A stretch of DNA of 64,000 nucleotides, from positions 186,001 through 250,000 of the forward strand of contig NZ_BMGS01000005.1 of the NCBI RefSeq assembly GCF_014640315.1, written 5' to 3'. Below the pieces are notes generated by a model, which saw only the letters and a list, made by a program, of their open reading frames with translations, did not search any database and was not told where the DNA came from. Below, piece by piece: positions 53,760-61,474 of the stretch (position 1 is the first letter of the stretch; every line of letters starts with the position of its first letter). Source of the DNA: Hymenobacter glacieicola (GTDB taxonomy: Bacteria > Bacteroidota > Bacteroidia > Cytophagales > Hymenobacteraceae). Both the position numbers and the translations under genes were made by a program.

Positions 53760-55253
53760 ATGACCCTTTCCCGCCGCGCTGCTTCTTTGCTTACTGGTCT
53801 GCTGCTTCTGGCAGTGGGCAGCCACGCCCAAACTCCCCTCGGTCAGCCTACGCTGGATGAGCAAAAGGTGCAAATCTGGTGCGCTACGGCCAAGTTTGTG
53901 TATGAGGATACCGGCCGGCCCAACCTCAAGAGCAGTCTGCGTTGCGGGGGCTCGTTGAAAGAGTTTGAGAACAGCATCAAGGCCGATAGCCAACGGGTGT
54001 ACTCGGCGCTCTACCAGCCGTTGGAGGCGCGCGGAACCATGTACAAGGGGCTGGGGTCCAACGCATCTAGGCTGCAGAAGCTGACCACGGAAATTATCAA
54101 CCGGTTAAAGTCTTCACCGGCCCGCCGGGCCAGCCCAGCCCGCATGCAAAACGTAGCAACGCTGGAAACGGCCCTGAACGGCTACGTACAGAACGGCACC
54201 CCCATCGGCGAGCTGGCGGCCCCCGATGCCGCTGCTGCCGAAACAGTAGATACCACTGCTACCTCCGACGAAACCACCGCAACCGCTGCGCCCGGCGACG
54301 CTGGTCTGGCCGAAGCGGGCGTGGCTACGCCTACCACCCAGGCCGGCAGCGGGGCCGGGGAAAGCCTGATGAACAAGCTTTTTGGCCCCCTAGCGCTCAT
54401 TTTGTCGCTGCTGAGTTTGGTGTTGTATGCCCTGATGCGCAAGAACATCGGAGCCTTCCAAAAGGAGTTGAGCGCCCGCATCGACAAGCGCCGCGACGAG
54501 ATTGTGGCCCTGCAAAGTGCCCCGGCAGGTAGTACGGCTCGGTCGGCCGGAGCGCCTGCTGCCGACCGCCTAACGCCTGCTCAGCAACGGGAGGTAGAGA
54601 AGCTGGTGCAGCAGCGCGTAGAGGAAGAGCTGAAGAAGCTACGGGGGCAAGCGCCAACCGCTGTTACCGCTACCGCAGCGGCAAAACCAGCCCAACCGGC
54701 CCAACCGGCCAACACCCCGGCGCCAGCCCCGCTACCGCAACCCGCCGCGCCGATAGCCGCGACAGCTCCTGCGCAAGCAGCCGCAGTGTATTCCGCTCCG
54801 GCCCAGCCCACGGAGTTATCAGCCGTACCGTCCCTGACGCCCGCGGGCCCGCCTGCTGCTTCTCCGCAAGATGAGTTTGACAGCTTGGTGCCGCCCGTTC
54901 AGCTTCCAACTCCTCCAAGTCCGGCAGCTGCCCTACCCCAAACGCGCTACGTGAAGGTGCCCGTAAACGGAGCCTTCAGCGAATACGACTTCAGCGACGA
55001 GCCCCAGCACGACAGCATCTACGAGATTCACCTGGACCCCCAGTGGCCCGAGCTGGCTACCTTCAGCGTAACCTCCAACTCAGCGGTGCACGCCTACGCC
55101 ATCCAGAGCGCTCAATATTCCTTGCGCGAGGCCTGCAAGTACCAACAGCCCACCGGCCCCGTTACCCGCATCGTAACGGAAGAGGAAGGGGTACTGCGCA
55201 AAGTGGCCGGCACCTGGCAGATTGAGCAGAAGGCCTCCATCCGGTTTGAGTAA
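53760..55253 (+). CDS. Bitopic protein with coiled coil and Pro/Ala-rich linker
   Basis: 497 residues. Signal peptide (SLLTGLLLLAVGSHAQ), a periplasmic helical region with two Cys (WCATAKFVYED, SLRCGGSL, about 38-65), an Ala/Thr-rich linker, one transmembrane helix (LFGPLALILSLLSLVLYALM, about 205-225), then a basic/acidic coiled coil (FQKELSARIDKRRDEIVAL; QQREVEKLVQQRVEEELKKL). A long Pro/Ala linker (about 305-405) leads to a C-terminal globular domain (about 408-497; RYVKVPVNGAFSEYDFSD, YEIHLDPQWPELATFSV). It could link a periplasmic element to the cytoplasmic filament proteins. No family recognised; role inferred from context. Confidence 0.78.
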   Translation: MTLSRRAASLLTGLLLLAVGSHAQTPLGQPTLDEQKVQIWCATAKFVYEDTGRPNLKSSLRCGGSLKEFENSIKADSQRVYSALYQPLEARGTMYKGLGSNASRLQKLTTEIINRLKSSPARRASPARMQNVATLETALNGYVQNGTPIGELAAPDAAAAETVDTTATSDETTATAAPGDAGLAEAGVATPTTQAGSGAGESLMNKLFGPLALILSLLSLVLYALMRKNIGAFQKELSARIDKRRDEIVALQSAPAGSTARSAGAPAADRLTPAQQREVEKLVQQRVEEELKKLRGQAPTAVTATAAAKPAQPAQPANTPAPAPLPQPAAPIAATAPAQAAAVYSAPAQPTELSAVPSLTPAGPPAASPQDEFDSLVPPVQLPTPPSPAAALPQTRYVKVPVNGAFSEYDFSDEPQHDSIYEIHLDPQWPELATFSVTSNSAVHAYAIQSAQYSLREACKYQQPTGPVTRIVTEEEGVLRKVAGTWQIEQKASIRFE

Positions 55254-55262
55254 CTAAAAGGC

Positions 55263-55410
55263 TAAAAGCTAGTTCCCCTCTTCAGATGACGAAGGGTTAG
55301 GAGTAGTTGATGACCGTTAGAACGAATTTTAGATTTTAGATCTAGAAATGTTCTATGCCAAGTCAACCACCCCTAACCCCTTCTCATCTGAGGAGGGGAA
55401 CTAGCTTTTA
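55263..55410. repeat. 48-base-arm inverted repeat (cassette H)
   Basis: The arms 55263-55310 (taaaagctagttcccctc...) and 55363-55410 are reverse complements at 42 of 48 positions, around a 52-base AT-rich spacer. Each arm contains the same elements as the outer part of cassette G (gttcccctcctcagatgagg, ggttaggggtggttga). It lies in the 176-base gap before the MotA-like gene, ending 20 bases before its start codon. Confidence 0.9.
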
Positions 55411-55429
55411 GCCGTAGCTTCGTACTTGT

Positions 55430-56890
55430 ATGCTTGAAATCATTCTTGAAGTAGCCGTGGTAGCGGTAGTGGTGGGCTTGCAGATTCGCACGTTTCTGCG
55501 GACGCGCACCAACGCCCTGCGCTTAGGCCAGCTGTACCCGCCCAAGGAAGCCCTGCGCGTAGACCACCGCATTGTGCTACCCGATGGCCGCGACCTGCCC
55601 GAGTACGCGGCCGATGCGCCCCCCGAATCCTTTGCTTCCAGCCTAATCAAGGCCGAAAATGCCTCGCCCGAGTTTCAAGCCATCCTGCTAGATACCAACG
55701 ACTACCTGCGTCATAACAAAGGTGCCGCCGCTGATTTCGGGATTCTGAAAGACATATCGGAGCGGCAAAGCGAAGTGCTCGACAACGAGGTGCAGGCCGA
55801 CGTAGCCACCCCGCTGTATTTAGGGTTATTAGGCACGTTTCTGGGCGTAATCCTGGGGCTGGTGGGCATTGCCCGCAACGGGGTATCCGACGAAAACGCG
55901 CTGACTCCATTTCTGACTGGGGTGCTGATTGCCATGACCGGCTCCTTCGTGGGCCTGCTCTTGACCCTGCTCGGCAACGGCGTACTGCGCCAGGCCCGCC
56001 ACCAGCTCGACCGGCTCCAAAATCAGTACTACACCTTTCTGCAGGCCCGCCTGCTACCCGTGCTGCACGCCGATATGGCCAGCTCCCTGACCAATCTGAA
56101 ATCGGTGCTGGATGCGTTTAACCAGCAGTTTGTGGGTCAGGTGGAGCTGTTCAACCCGCTCATGGACAAAGTCACCCAGAACATCCGGGTGCAGAGTGAT
56201 TTTCTGGAGCGGCTCGATACGATAGGCTACGACAAGATGGCGGCGGCCAATATTCTCGTGTTTGAGAAGGTGCGGGAGTCGGCGGAGATGTTTGCGGCCT
56301 TCACGAGCTACCAACAGCGGCTGAACGAGATGCTGCAGAACGGCTACCAGTCGGCGCAGAGCGTGAACAGCATTCTGGACCGCCTGCGCGGCTTCGAGAA
56401 GGGCATCAACGACCTGGGCCAGTACATCGGGGGCAACAACAACTCCGTGCAGCTGATGCTCGACTTCTTCCAGAAACACCAGGTAGAGCTGCGCAACCTC
56501 AAGGACCGCGCCGAGCAGCACATCGACCAGGCGGGCGTTTCCCTGGCCGACATCATGACCCAGCGTCAGGCCCAGAACGAGCGCCAGGCTCAACTGGCTT
56601 ACGAAAAGTGGCAGCAGTACTTCGACAAGCTCAACGCCGACAATATCTTCGAGAAGCTGCTGAAACAGTTGGAGCCCTTCCAGAACCTGAACGTCCAACA
56701 AGCCGATCTCAGCCGCGACGTAACGGCTACCCAGCGTGAACTGCTGCGCAAAGTGGAGCTGGACTCGCAGATTCAAGCCAAGCTGCTCTCCGAGCTTTCC
56801 AACCTGAACACGGTGCTGGTGAAGGCCACGTCCAAAAACCGTTTCCAGCGGTTTATGGATAAGCTGTTTGGCGGCGTGCAGCCGCAGTAG
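55430..56890 (+). CDS. MotA/TolQ/ExbB-like stator subunit with long helical tail
   Basis: 486 residues. A first helix (about 3-20), a cytoplasmic insert, then the paired stator helices: TPLYLGLLGTFLGVILGLVGIA (about 127-148, with the GLLGTxLG hallmark of TolQ/ExbB/MotA) and PFLTGVLIAMTGSFVGLLLTL (about 160-180). About 300 residues of almost continuous helix follow (HQLDRLQNQYYTFLQARLL... to QIQAKLLSELSNLNTVLVKA), ending in the amphipathic RFMDKLFGGVQ. A long cytoplasmic tail is a mark of ZorA, the MotA-like protein of Zorya defence. It pairs with the MotB/OmpA-like product at 57191 to make a proton-driven complex (inference). Confidence 0.85.
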   Translation: MLEIILEVAVVAVVVGLQIRTFLRTRTNALRLGQLYPPKEALRVDHRIVLPDGRDLPEYAADAPPESFASSLIKAENASPEFQAILLDTNDYLRHNKGAAADFGILKDISERQSEVLDNEVQADVATPLYLGLLGTFLGVILGLVGIARNGVSDENALTPFLTGVLIAMTGSFVGLLLTLLGNGVLRQARHQLDRLQNQYYTFLQARLLPVLHADMASSLTNLKSVLDAFNQQFVGQVELFNPLMDKVTQNIRVQSDFLERLDTIGYDKMAAANILVFEKVRESAEMFAAFTSYQQRLNEMLQNGYQSAQSVNSILDRLRGFEKGINDLGQYIGGNNNSVQLMLDFFQKHQVELRNLKDRAEQHIDQAGVSLADIMTQRQAQNERQAQLAYEKWQQYFDKLNADNIFEKLLKQLEPFQNLNVQQADLSRDVTATQRELLRKVELDSQIQAKLLSELSNLNTVLVKATSKNRFQRFMDKLFGGVQPQ

Positions 56891-56932
56891 GTATAGCGCT
56901 AGGTGCTGATACATCAAGGGAGGCTACTATCT

Positions 56933-57148
56933 ATGTCTGCTCTACTTACTATATTTTATAGTATCGCAGCACTTGTTTATGTAGCTGCCATAGTACTAGG
57001 GTACATATTTCTCATTGACAGGCCTAAGGAGAGCCATATGTGGAAATTACTTCTACGAACTTTGGCATTCATCCTATGGACAGGATTTGTAATACTCTGG
57101 CCAGTCTTTGTAATAGTATTACCAGTCCTGGTAGCAGATACTCCTTAA
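56933..57148 (+). CDS. Small membrane protein in the motor operon
   Basis: 71 residues from the ATG at 56933. Two hydrophobic helices (LLTIFYSIAALVYVAAIVLGYIFLI, about 3-27; LLRTLAFILWTGFVILWPVFVIVLPVLV, about 39-66) are joined by a short charged loop (DRPKESHMWK). No family recognised. It lies between the stator-like genes with 42-base gaps on each side. AT-richer than the flanking genes, like the lipoprotein at 53297. Coding is supported by the clean two-helix pattern; possibly an accessory subunit. Confidence 0.62.
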   Translation: MSALLTIFYSIAALVYVAAIVLGYIFLIDRPKESHMWKLLLRTLAFILWTGFVILWPVFVIVLPVLVADTP

Positions 57149-57190
57149 TTATTATTAGCGAGGATGCTACAGTAGAACACCTAACACTCC

Positions 57191-57868
57191 ATGAACAACT
57201 CCACTTCCAACAACCGCCAAAGCAACGACTTCTTCTGGCCCAGCTACGTGGACCTGATGACGTCCTTGTTTGTGGTAATGCTGGTGCTGTTCGTGTACAG
57301 TTTCAAGCTGTTCAAGGACCGGGAAGGGGAGCTACAGAAGGCCAACGGCGAGCTGAAAGTACGGGCCGCCGAGCTGGAGCAGATTACCAAAATTCGCAAC
57401 TCCCTGCAGCAGCTGGAGGGTCGCTACTTTCGCTACGACCCCGCCAACGAGCGGCACGAGCTGCTGGTACCCGTGCAGTTCGAGGCCGGCCGCGACGAAA
57501 TTCAGGAAGCCTACAAACCAGCCCTATTGCAAGCCGGCCGGCGCCTGCGTACCGTGCTCAAAAGCATCAAAACCGACCAGCCCGTGCGCTACCTCGTGAT
57601 TGTGGAAGGTATGGCCGCGCGCTACCCCCAGGGCGACCCGCGTAATACGCGCGAGGAGCAAACTACCTACCAGCTCAGTTACCGCCGCGCCCTGAACCTG
57701 CTCAACCTCTGGAAGCAGAACGGCCTGAACTTCAGCCAGGACCGCGGCATTGAGCTGATTATCGGGGGGAGCGGCTTCTACGGTACCGGCCGCTACAGTG
57801 GCCGCCGCGAGGGTGACAACAAGCGTTTCCTGATTCAGGTGATTCCCAAGGTAGGGCGCATTCAGTAG
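57191..57868 (+). CDS. MotB/OmpA-like stator partner
   Basis: 225 residues. A short polar N-terminus, then the single helix DFFWPSYVDLMTSLFVVMLVLFV (about 13-35) with Asp21 placed as the proton-carrying Asp of MotB and ZorB (consensus F-x-D-L-M-T). A coiled coil comes next (about 42-75), and an OmpA-like C-terminal domain (about 90-225; LVPVQFEAGRDEIQEAYKPAL, RYLVIVEGMAARYPQGD, YQLSYRRALNLLNLW). The OmpA peptidoglycan-binding Asp of the GHTD motif is absent (GMAA here) while the Arg of the SxxRA segment is kept, so canonical meso-DAP binding may be altered. It forms the partner of the MotA-like protein at 55430. Confidence 0.85.
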   Translation: MNNSTSNNRQSNDFFWPSYVDLMTSLFVVMLVLFVYSFKLFKDREGELQKANGELKVRAAELEQITKIRNSLQQLEGRYFRYDPANERHELLVPVQFEAGRDEIQEAYKPALLQAGRRLRTVLKSIKTDQPVRYLVIVEGMAARYPQGDPRNTREEQTTYQLSYRRALNLLNLWKQNGLNFSQDRGIELIIGGSGFYGTGRYSGRREGDNKRFLIQVIPKVGRIQ

Positions 57869-57977
57869 GGCTGAACTGTCCGGGGAGAAAAGGCTGGCGG
57901 CTGGTAAAACGGCTAGCCTGAGCAAGGCTAGTACGTGGTCTGTGGTTATCTTGGGGCTCTCTCCCGCTTATTCCCGC

Positions 57978-60176
57978 ATGCAAAAACTGTTCATTCCCGT
58001 ACTAGCGCTGGCGGCGCTGGCTTCGTGCCGCTCTAGTCAGTCTGGTGCCCCGGTGGGTGGCGCTGCCTCTTCGGCCGCCGCCAAAGGGGCCGTCACTTCA
58101 TCTTCCGCACCTGTGCAGTACCCGCAAACCAAGAAAGTAGACCACGTCGATGACTACTTCGGCACCTCAGTAGCTGATCCGTACCGCTGGCTGGAAGACC
58201 TCGACTCGCCGGAAACCAAAGCCTGGGTCGAGGCCCAGAACAAGGTCACGTTCGGCTACCTGGGGCAGATTCCGTTCCGCGACAAAATCCGGGACCGGCT
58301 CACCAAAATCTGGAATTACGAGCGGTTTGGCGTGCCCGAGGAAGAAGGCGGGCAGCTCTACTTCAGCAAAAACGACGGCCTCCAAAACCAGGCAGTGCTT
58401 TACGTGCAGCAAAACGGTCAGGAAGGACAGCCCGACGTGCTGCTCGACCCCAACAAGTTCTCCGAGGACGGCACTACCGCCCTGGCCGGCACCTACTTCT
58501 CCACCGACCACCGTTACCTGGCCTACGCTACCTCCGGCGGTGGCTCCGACTGGCAGCAACTGAAGGTGCTGGACCTGAAAACCCGCCAGCCCCTGCCCGA
58601 TGAGCTGCAGTGGGTGAAGGTGTCGGGAGCAGCCTGGTACAAGGATGGCTTCTTCTATAGCCGCTACGACGCCCCGAAAAAGGGCGAAAACCAACTTTCC
58701 GGCAAAAACGAGTTTCATAAAGTGTACTACCACCAGCTCGGCAAGCCCCAGAGCGCCGATAAGCTGGTGTACGAAAATCCTAAGATGCCCCTGGGCTTCC
58801 GCACCGTGGGCACTACCGAGGACGAGCGGTTCCTGGTGCTCTACCTCACCGATGGCAAAGCCGACGGCAACCGCCTTTCCGTCCGCGACCTGACCGACCC
58901 CAAGCAGGCCACCACTTTCACGCCCCTGATCAGCAGCTACGAGTACAACAACTCGGTGGTGGGCAACGTGGGCGGGCAACTGCTGGTGTACACCAACTAC
59001 AAGGCCCCGCGCTACCGCGTGGTGCTCATTGACCCCAAAAAGCCCCAGGAAGCCAACTGGAAAGAGGTGCTGCCCGAAACCGAGAACAAGCTCGAAGGCG
59101 TGGACCAGGTAGGCGGCTACCTGGTGGCTTCTTACCTCAAGGATGCCAGCTCCCTCGTGAAAGTGTACACGGAAAAGGGCGAGTTTAAGCACGACGTGGC
59201 CCTGCCGGCCATTGGCACGGCGGCGGGCTTTGGCGGGCGCCGCACCTCCAAAACGGTGTACTACGCCTTTACCTCGTTTACCTACCCCACCACCATTTAC
59301 CAGTACGACCTGGCCACGAACACCAGCACGGTGTTCCGCGCGCCTACCGTAGATGTAAAGCCCGCGGACTACGTGACCACCCAGGTGTTCTACAAGAGCA
59401 AGGACGGTACCAAGGTGCCCATGTTCATCACCCACAAAAAGGGCGTGAAGCTGGACGGCCAGAACCCGACCTACCTCTATGCCTACGGGGGCTTTAACAT
59501 CTCGCTCACGCCGAGTTTCAGCGTGGCCCGCATGCTGTGGCTGGAAAACGGTGGGGTGCTGGCCATTCCGAACCTGCGCGGTGGGGGCGAGTACGGCGAG
59601 GCCTGGCACCAGGCCGGCATGACGCCCAACAAGCAAAACGTGTTCGACGACTTTATTGCCGCCGCCGACTACCTGAAAGTGCAGGGTTACACCAGCACCG
59701 AAAAGCTGGCCATGGCTGGCGGCTCCAACGGTGGCCTGCTGGTGGGCGCTACCATGACCCAGCGCCCTGACCTCTGCGGCGTGGCCTTTCCGGCCGTGGG
59801 CGTGATGGACATGCTGCGCTACCAGAAATTCACCATCGGCTGGAACTGGGCCCCGGAGTACGGCACCTCCGACAACTACGCGCAGTTCCAGAACCTGTAC
59901 CGGTTCTCGCCCCTGCACACTCTCAAGCCCGGCACCAGCTACCCCGCTACCCTCATCACCACCGCCGACCACGACGACCGGGTAGTGCCCGCCCACTCCT
60001 TTAAGTTTGCCGCCGCCCTGCAAGCTGCCAATGACGGCTCGCGCCCCCAACTTATCCGCGTGGATGTGAATGCGGGCCACGGGGCCGGCAAGAGCACCAA
60101 GCTGCAAATCGAGGAATGGGCCGACATCTGGGCGTTTGCCTACCAGAACATGGGCGTGAACCCGTATAAAAAATGA
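57978..60176 (+). CDS. Prolyl oligopeptidase (S9A) lipoprotein
   Basis: 732 residues from the ATG at 57978. Signal peptide with lipobox ALASC (Cys about 15), a Ser/Ala linker, then a seven-bladed propeller (about 90-440; VADPYRWLEDLDSPETKAWVE is the S9A N-terminal signature) and a C-terminal hydrolase. Catalytic triad: Ser in MAGGSNGGLLVG (about 581), Asp in DHDDRVVP (about 664), His in NAGHGAG (about 699). It cleaves short proline-containing peptides in the envelope. Separate from the cytoskeleton-like locus by a 109-base gap and probably under its own promoter. Confidence 0.95.
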   Translation: MQKLFIPVLALAALASCRSSQSGAPVGGAASSAAAKGAVTSSSAPVQYPQTKKVDHVDDYFGTSVADPYRWLEDLDSPETKAWVEAQNKVTFGYLGQIPFRDKIRDRLTKIWNYERFGVPEEEGGQLYFSKNDGLQNQAVLYVQQNGQEGQPDVLLDPNKFSEDGTTALAGTYFSTDHRYLAYATSGGGSDWQQLKVLDLKTRQPLPDELQWVKVSGAAWYKDGFFYSRYDAPKKGENQLSGKNEFHKVYYHQLGKPQSADKLVYENPKMPLGFRTVGTTEDERFLVLYLTDGKADGNRLSVRDLTDPKQATTFTPLISSYEYNNSVVGNVGGQLLVYTNYKAPRYRVVLIDPKKPQEANWKEVLPETENKLEGVDQVGGYLVASYLKDASSLVKVYTEKGEFKHDVALPAIGTAAGFGGRRTSKTVYYAFTSFTYPTTIYQYDLATNTSTVFRAPTVDVKPADYVTTQVFYKSKDGTKVPMFITHKKGVKLDGQNPTYLYAYGGFNISLTPSFSVARMLWLENGGVLAIPNLRGGGEYGEAWHQAGMTPNKQNVFDDFIAAADYLKVQGYTSTEKLAMAGGSNGGLLVGATMTQRPDLCGVAFPAVGVMDMLRYQKFTIGWNWAPEYGTSDNYAQFQNLYRFSPLHTLKPGTSYPATLITTADHDDRVVPAHSFKFAAALQAANDGSRPQLIRVDVNAGHGAGKSTKLQIEEWADIWAFAYQNMGVNPYKK

Positions 60177-60291
60177 GTTGATGTGCTGATGCTAGATGGG
60201 TTGATACGCTAACCCGACTGCTATACCACTGCATCCGTAGGCCGCGTACCGAAGCATCTGTAATCAACACATCAACAATCAGCACATCAAC
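60177..60291. repeat. Inverted repeat after the prolyl oligopeptidase gene (cassette I)
   Basis: Arms 60177-60205 (gttgatgtgctgat...) and 60263-60291 match as reverse complements at 25 of 29 positions, around a 57-base spacer. They are built of gttgat/atcaac units. The gap to the next gene is 170 bases and holds nothing else. Confidence 0.75.
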
Positions 60292-60346
60292 CCGTATCTT
60301 CGCGGCCGCAACTCCCGTACTTGCCTCTGTTCTTTTGCTTTCAGAT

Positions 60347-60580
60347 ATGAAAAAAACGTTCCTGTTCGGTCTGCTGGCCGGTTCGCTGATGCTGTCCGCT
60401 ACGTCCTGCAAAAACCCCGATATCAAGTCGGATGAAGATGTAGCCACCACGCCACTGCCTCCCATTCCGGCCGCTCCCGACACTACTGGTGGCAAGCCTG
60501 CGCCGGTAACCGATGCTACGCGCGAAATCAACGCCGTAAACGCTACCGAAGACATCAAGAAGATGCAGCCTACCATGTAG
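60347..60580 (+). CDS. Small lipoprotein
   Basis: 77 residues from the ATG at 60347. Signal peptide MKKTFLFGLLAGSLMLSATSC (lipobox ATSC, Cys about 21), followed by an unstructured acidic, Pro/Thr-rich region (VATTPLPPIPAAPDTTGGKP) and a short helix (REINAVNATEDIKKM). No domain known. The clean lipobox and codon use make it a real gene. A hairpin follows it. Confidence 0.7.
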   Translation: MKKTFLFGLLAGSLMLSATSCKNPDIKSDEDVATTPLPPIPAAPDTTGGKPAPVTDATREINAVNATEDIKKMQPTM

Positions 60581-60608
60581 GCACGGCCGCTCCGGCTGTG
60601 CTACCCGT

Positions 60609-60643
60609 GCAACGCCCCTCCGCCACCCGCGGAAGGGCGTTGC
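60609..60643 (+). terminator. Probable terminator of the small lipoprotein gene
   Basis: Stem gcaacgccc (60609-60617) with gggcgttgc (60635-60643), extended by ccgc/gcgg inside, 5-base loop. A weak T run follows. Confidence 0.6.
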
Positions 60644-60722
60644 CGTTTGCAGCTGCCCAATACGGTGGCCCGTACTACCTTGGCTGACAACTCTTTATTC
60701 TGGTTTTTCTCTACTTATTCCG

Positions 60723-61214
60723 ATGTCGACACTCACGATCCGCCGCGGCCAGGAGGCCGATTTGCCCCAGGTGCTGGCCCTGATTCAGGAACTGGCCGAG
60801 TATGAGCGGGCCCCGCACGAAGTCACGAACACGCTGGCCGACATGCAGCGCGACGGCTTCGGCCCCGACCCTATTTTCAAGTTTTTCGTGGCCGAGCAGC
60901 TTGGCGGTACCATTATCGGCATTGCTCTGTACTACACGGCCTACTCTACCTGGAAAGGCCGCATGCTTTTCCTCGAAGACTTGGTCGTAACGGAAGCCCT
61001 GCGCGGCACCGGCATCGGCAAGCGCTTGTTTGACGCCGTGGTGGCCGAAGCGCGCCACACCGGCGCCCACCGCATGAAGTGGCAGGTACTGGAGTGGAAT
61101 GAGCCTGCCATCGGCTTCTACAAGAAAATCGGCGCCAACCTCGACCCCGAATGGCACAACGGTAACCTTACCGCCGAGCAAATCCACGCCTACCCCGCGG
61201 AGGTGGTTGACTAA
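60723..61214 (+). CDS. GNAT-family N-acetyltransferase
   Basis: 163 residues. TIRRGQEADLPQVLALIQELA opens the fold, FLEDLVVTEALRGTGIGKRLF (about 83-103) carries the acetyl-CoA pyrophosphate loop motif RGTGIG, and MKWQVLEWNEPAIGFYKKIGA is motif B. The overall pattern is close to the spermidine/spermine-acetyltransferase-like group, the likely basis of a polyamine or diamine substrate (inference). Cytoplasmic and stand-alone. Confidence 0.92.
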   Translation: MSTLTIRRGQEADLPQVLALIQELAEYERAPHEVTNTLADMQRDGFGPDPIFKFFVAEQLGGTIIGIALYYTAYSTWKGRMLFLEDLVVTEALRGTGIGKRLFDAVVAEARHTGAHRMKWQVLEWNEPAIGFYKKIGANLDPEWHNGNLTAEQIHAYPAEVVD

Positions 61215-61222
61215 GTGGTGAG

Positions 61223-61467
61223 CTAGTGAGATGGTAGACTAGTGGGTTTTCGTTCTGCTGGCCCCAGCGAAGCGGCATGTCAGCAGGCTACATAATGAGT
61301 AAAAAAGTGAAGCCCCCGCAAGGCGACACCAGCCATTGAACAGCTGGTTGTCGCCCCGCGGGGGCTTTAACCGTTTAGGCGGCGGTTGTGCTAACTATAT
61401 GCCGCCCCACTGAGGCTGGCGTTAGGCTAAGTGAGCATCAAACTCACTTTATCACCAGCACACTAGC
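61223..61467. repeat. Weak outer inverted repeat around a terminator (cassette J)
   Basis: Arms 61223-61250 and 61440-61467 match as reverse complements at about 20 of 28 positions, made of gtgag/ctcac units. The strong hairpin at 61311-61367 lies between them. The right arm ends just before the stop codon of the minus-strand DUF4286 gene. No gene in this gap. Confidence 0.4.
61311..61367. terminator. Bidirectional terminator
   Basis: A long stem of about 22 pairs (61311-61333 with 61343-61367, a few bulges) with agcccccgc/gcgggggct ends, between the convergent GNAT and DUF4286 genes. Confidence 0.82.
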
Positions 61468-61474
61468 GTACCAT

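Noticed and set aside
46021..57868. Calling the locus a Zorya defence system
   Set aside because: Only the stator pair fits ZorAB. No ZorC, ZorD helicase or ZorE nuclease is visible, and the tubulin- and actin-like proteins are not part of described Zorya types.
46021..57868. Calling the locus a plasmid or phage segregation module
   Set aside because: Tubulin- or actin-like proteins can segregate DNA, but there is no DNA-binding adaptor, centromere repeat, replication or phage structural gene near, and the lipoprotein and stator genes point to the envelope.
58167..60107. A 646-codon minus-strand open frame opposite the prolyl oligopeptidase
   Set aside because: It is an antisense shadow of GC-rich codons; the plus strand carries a complete catalytic triad and lipobox.
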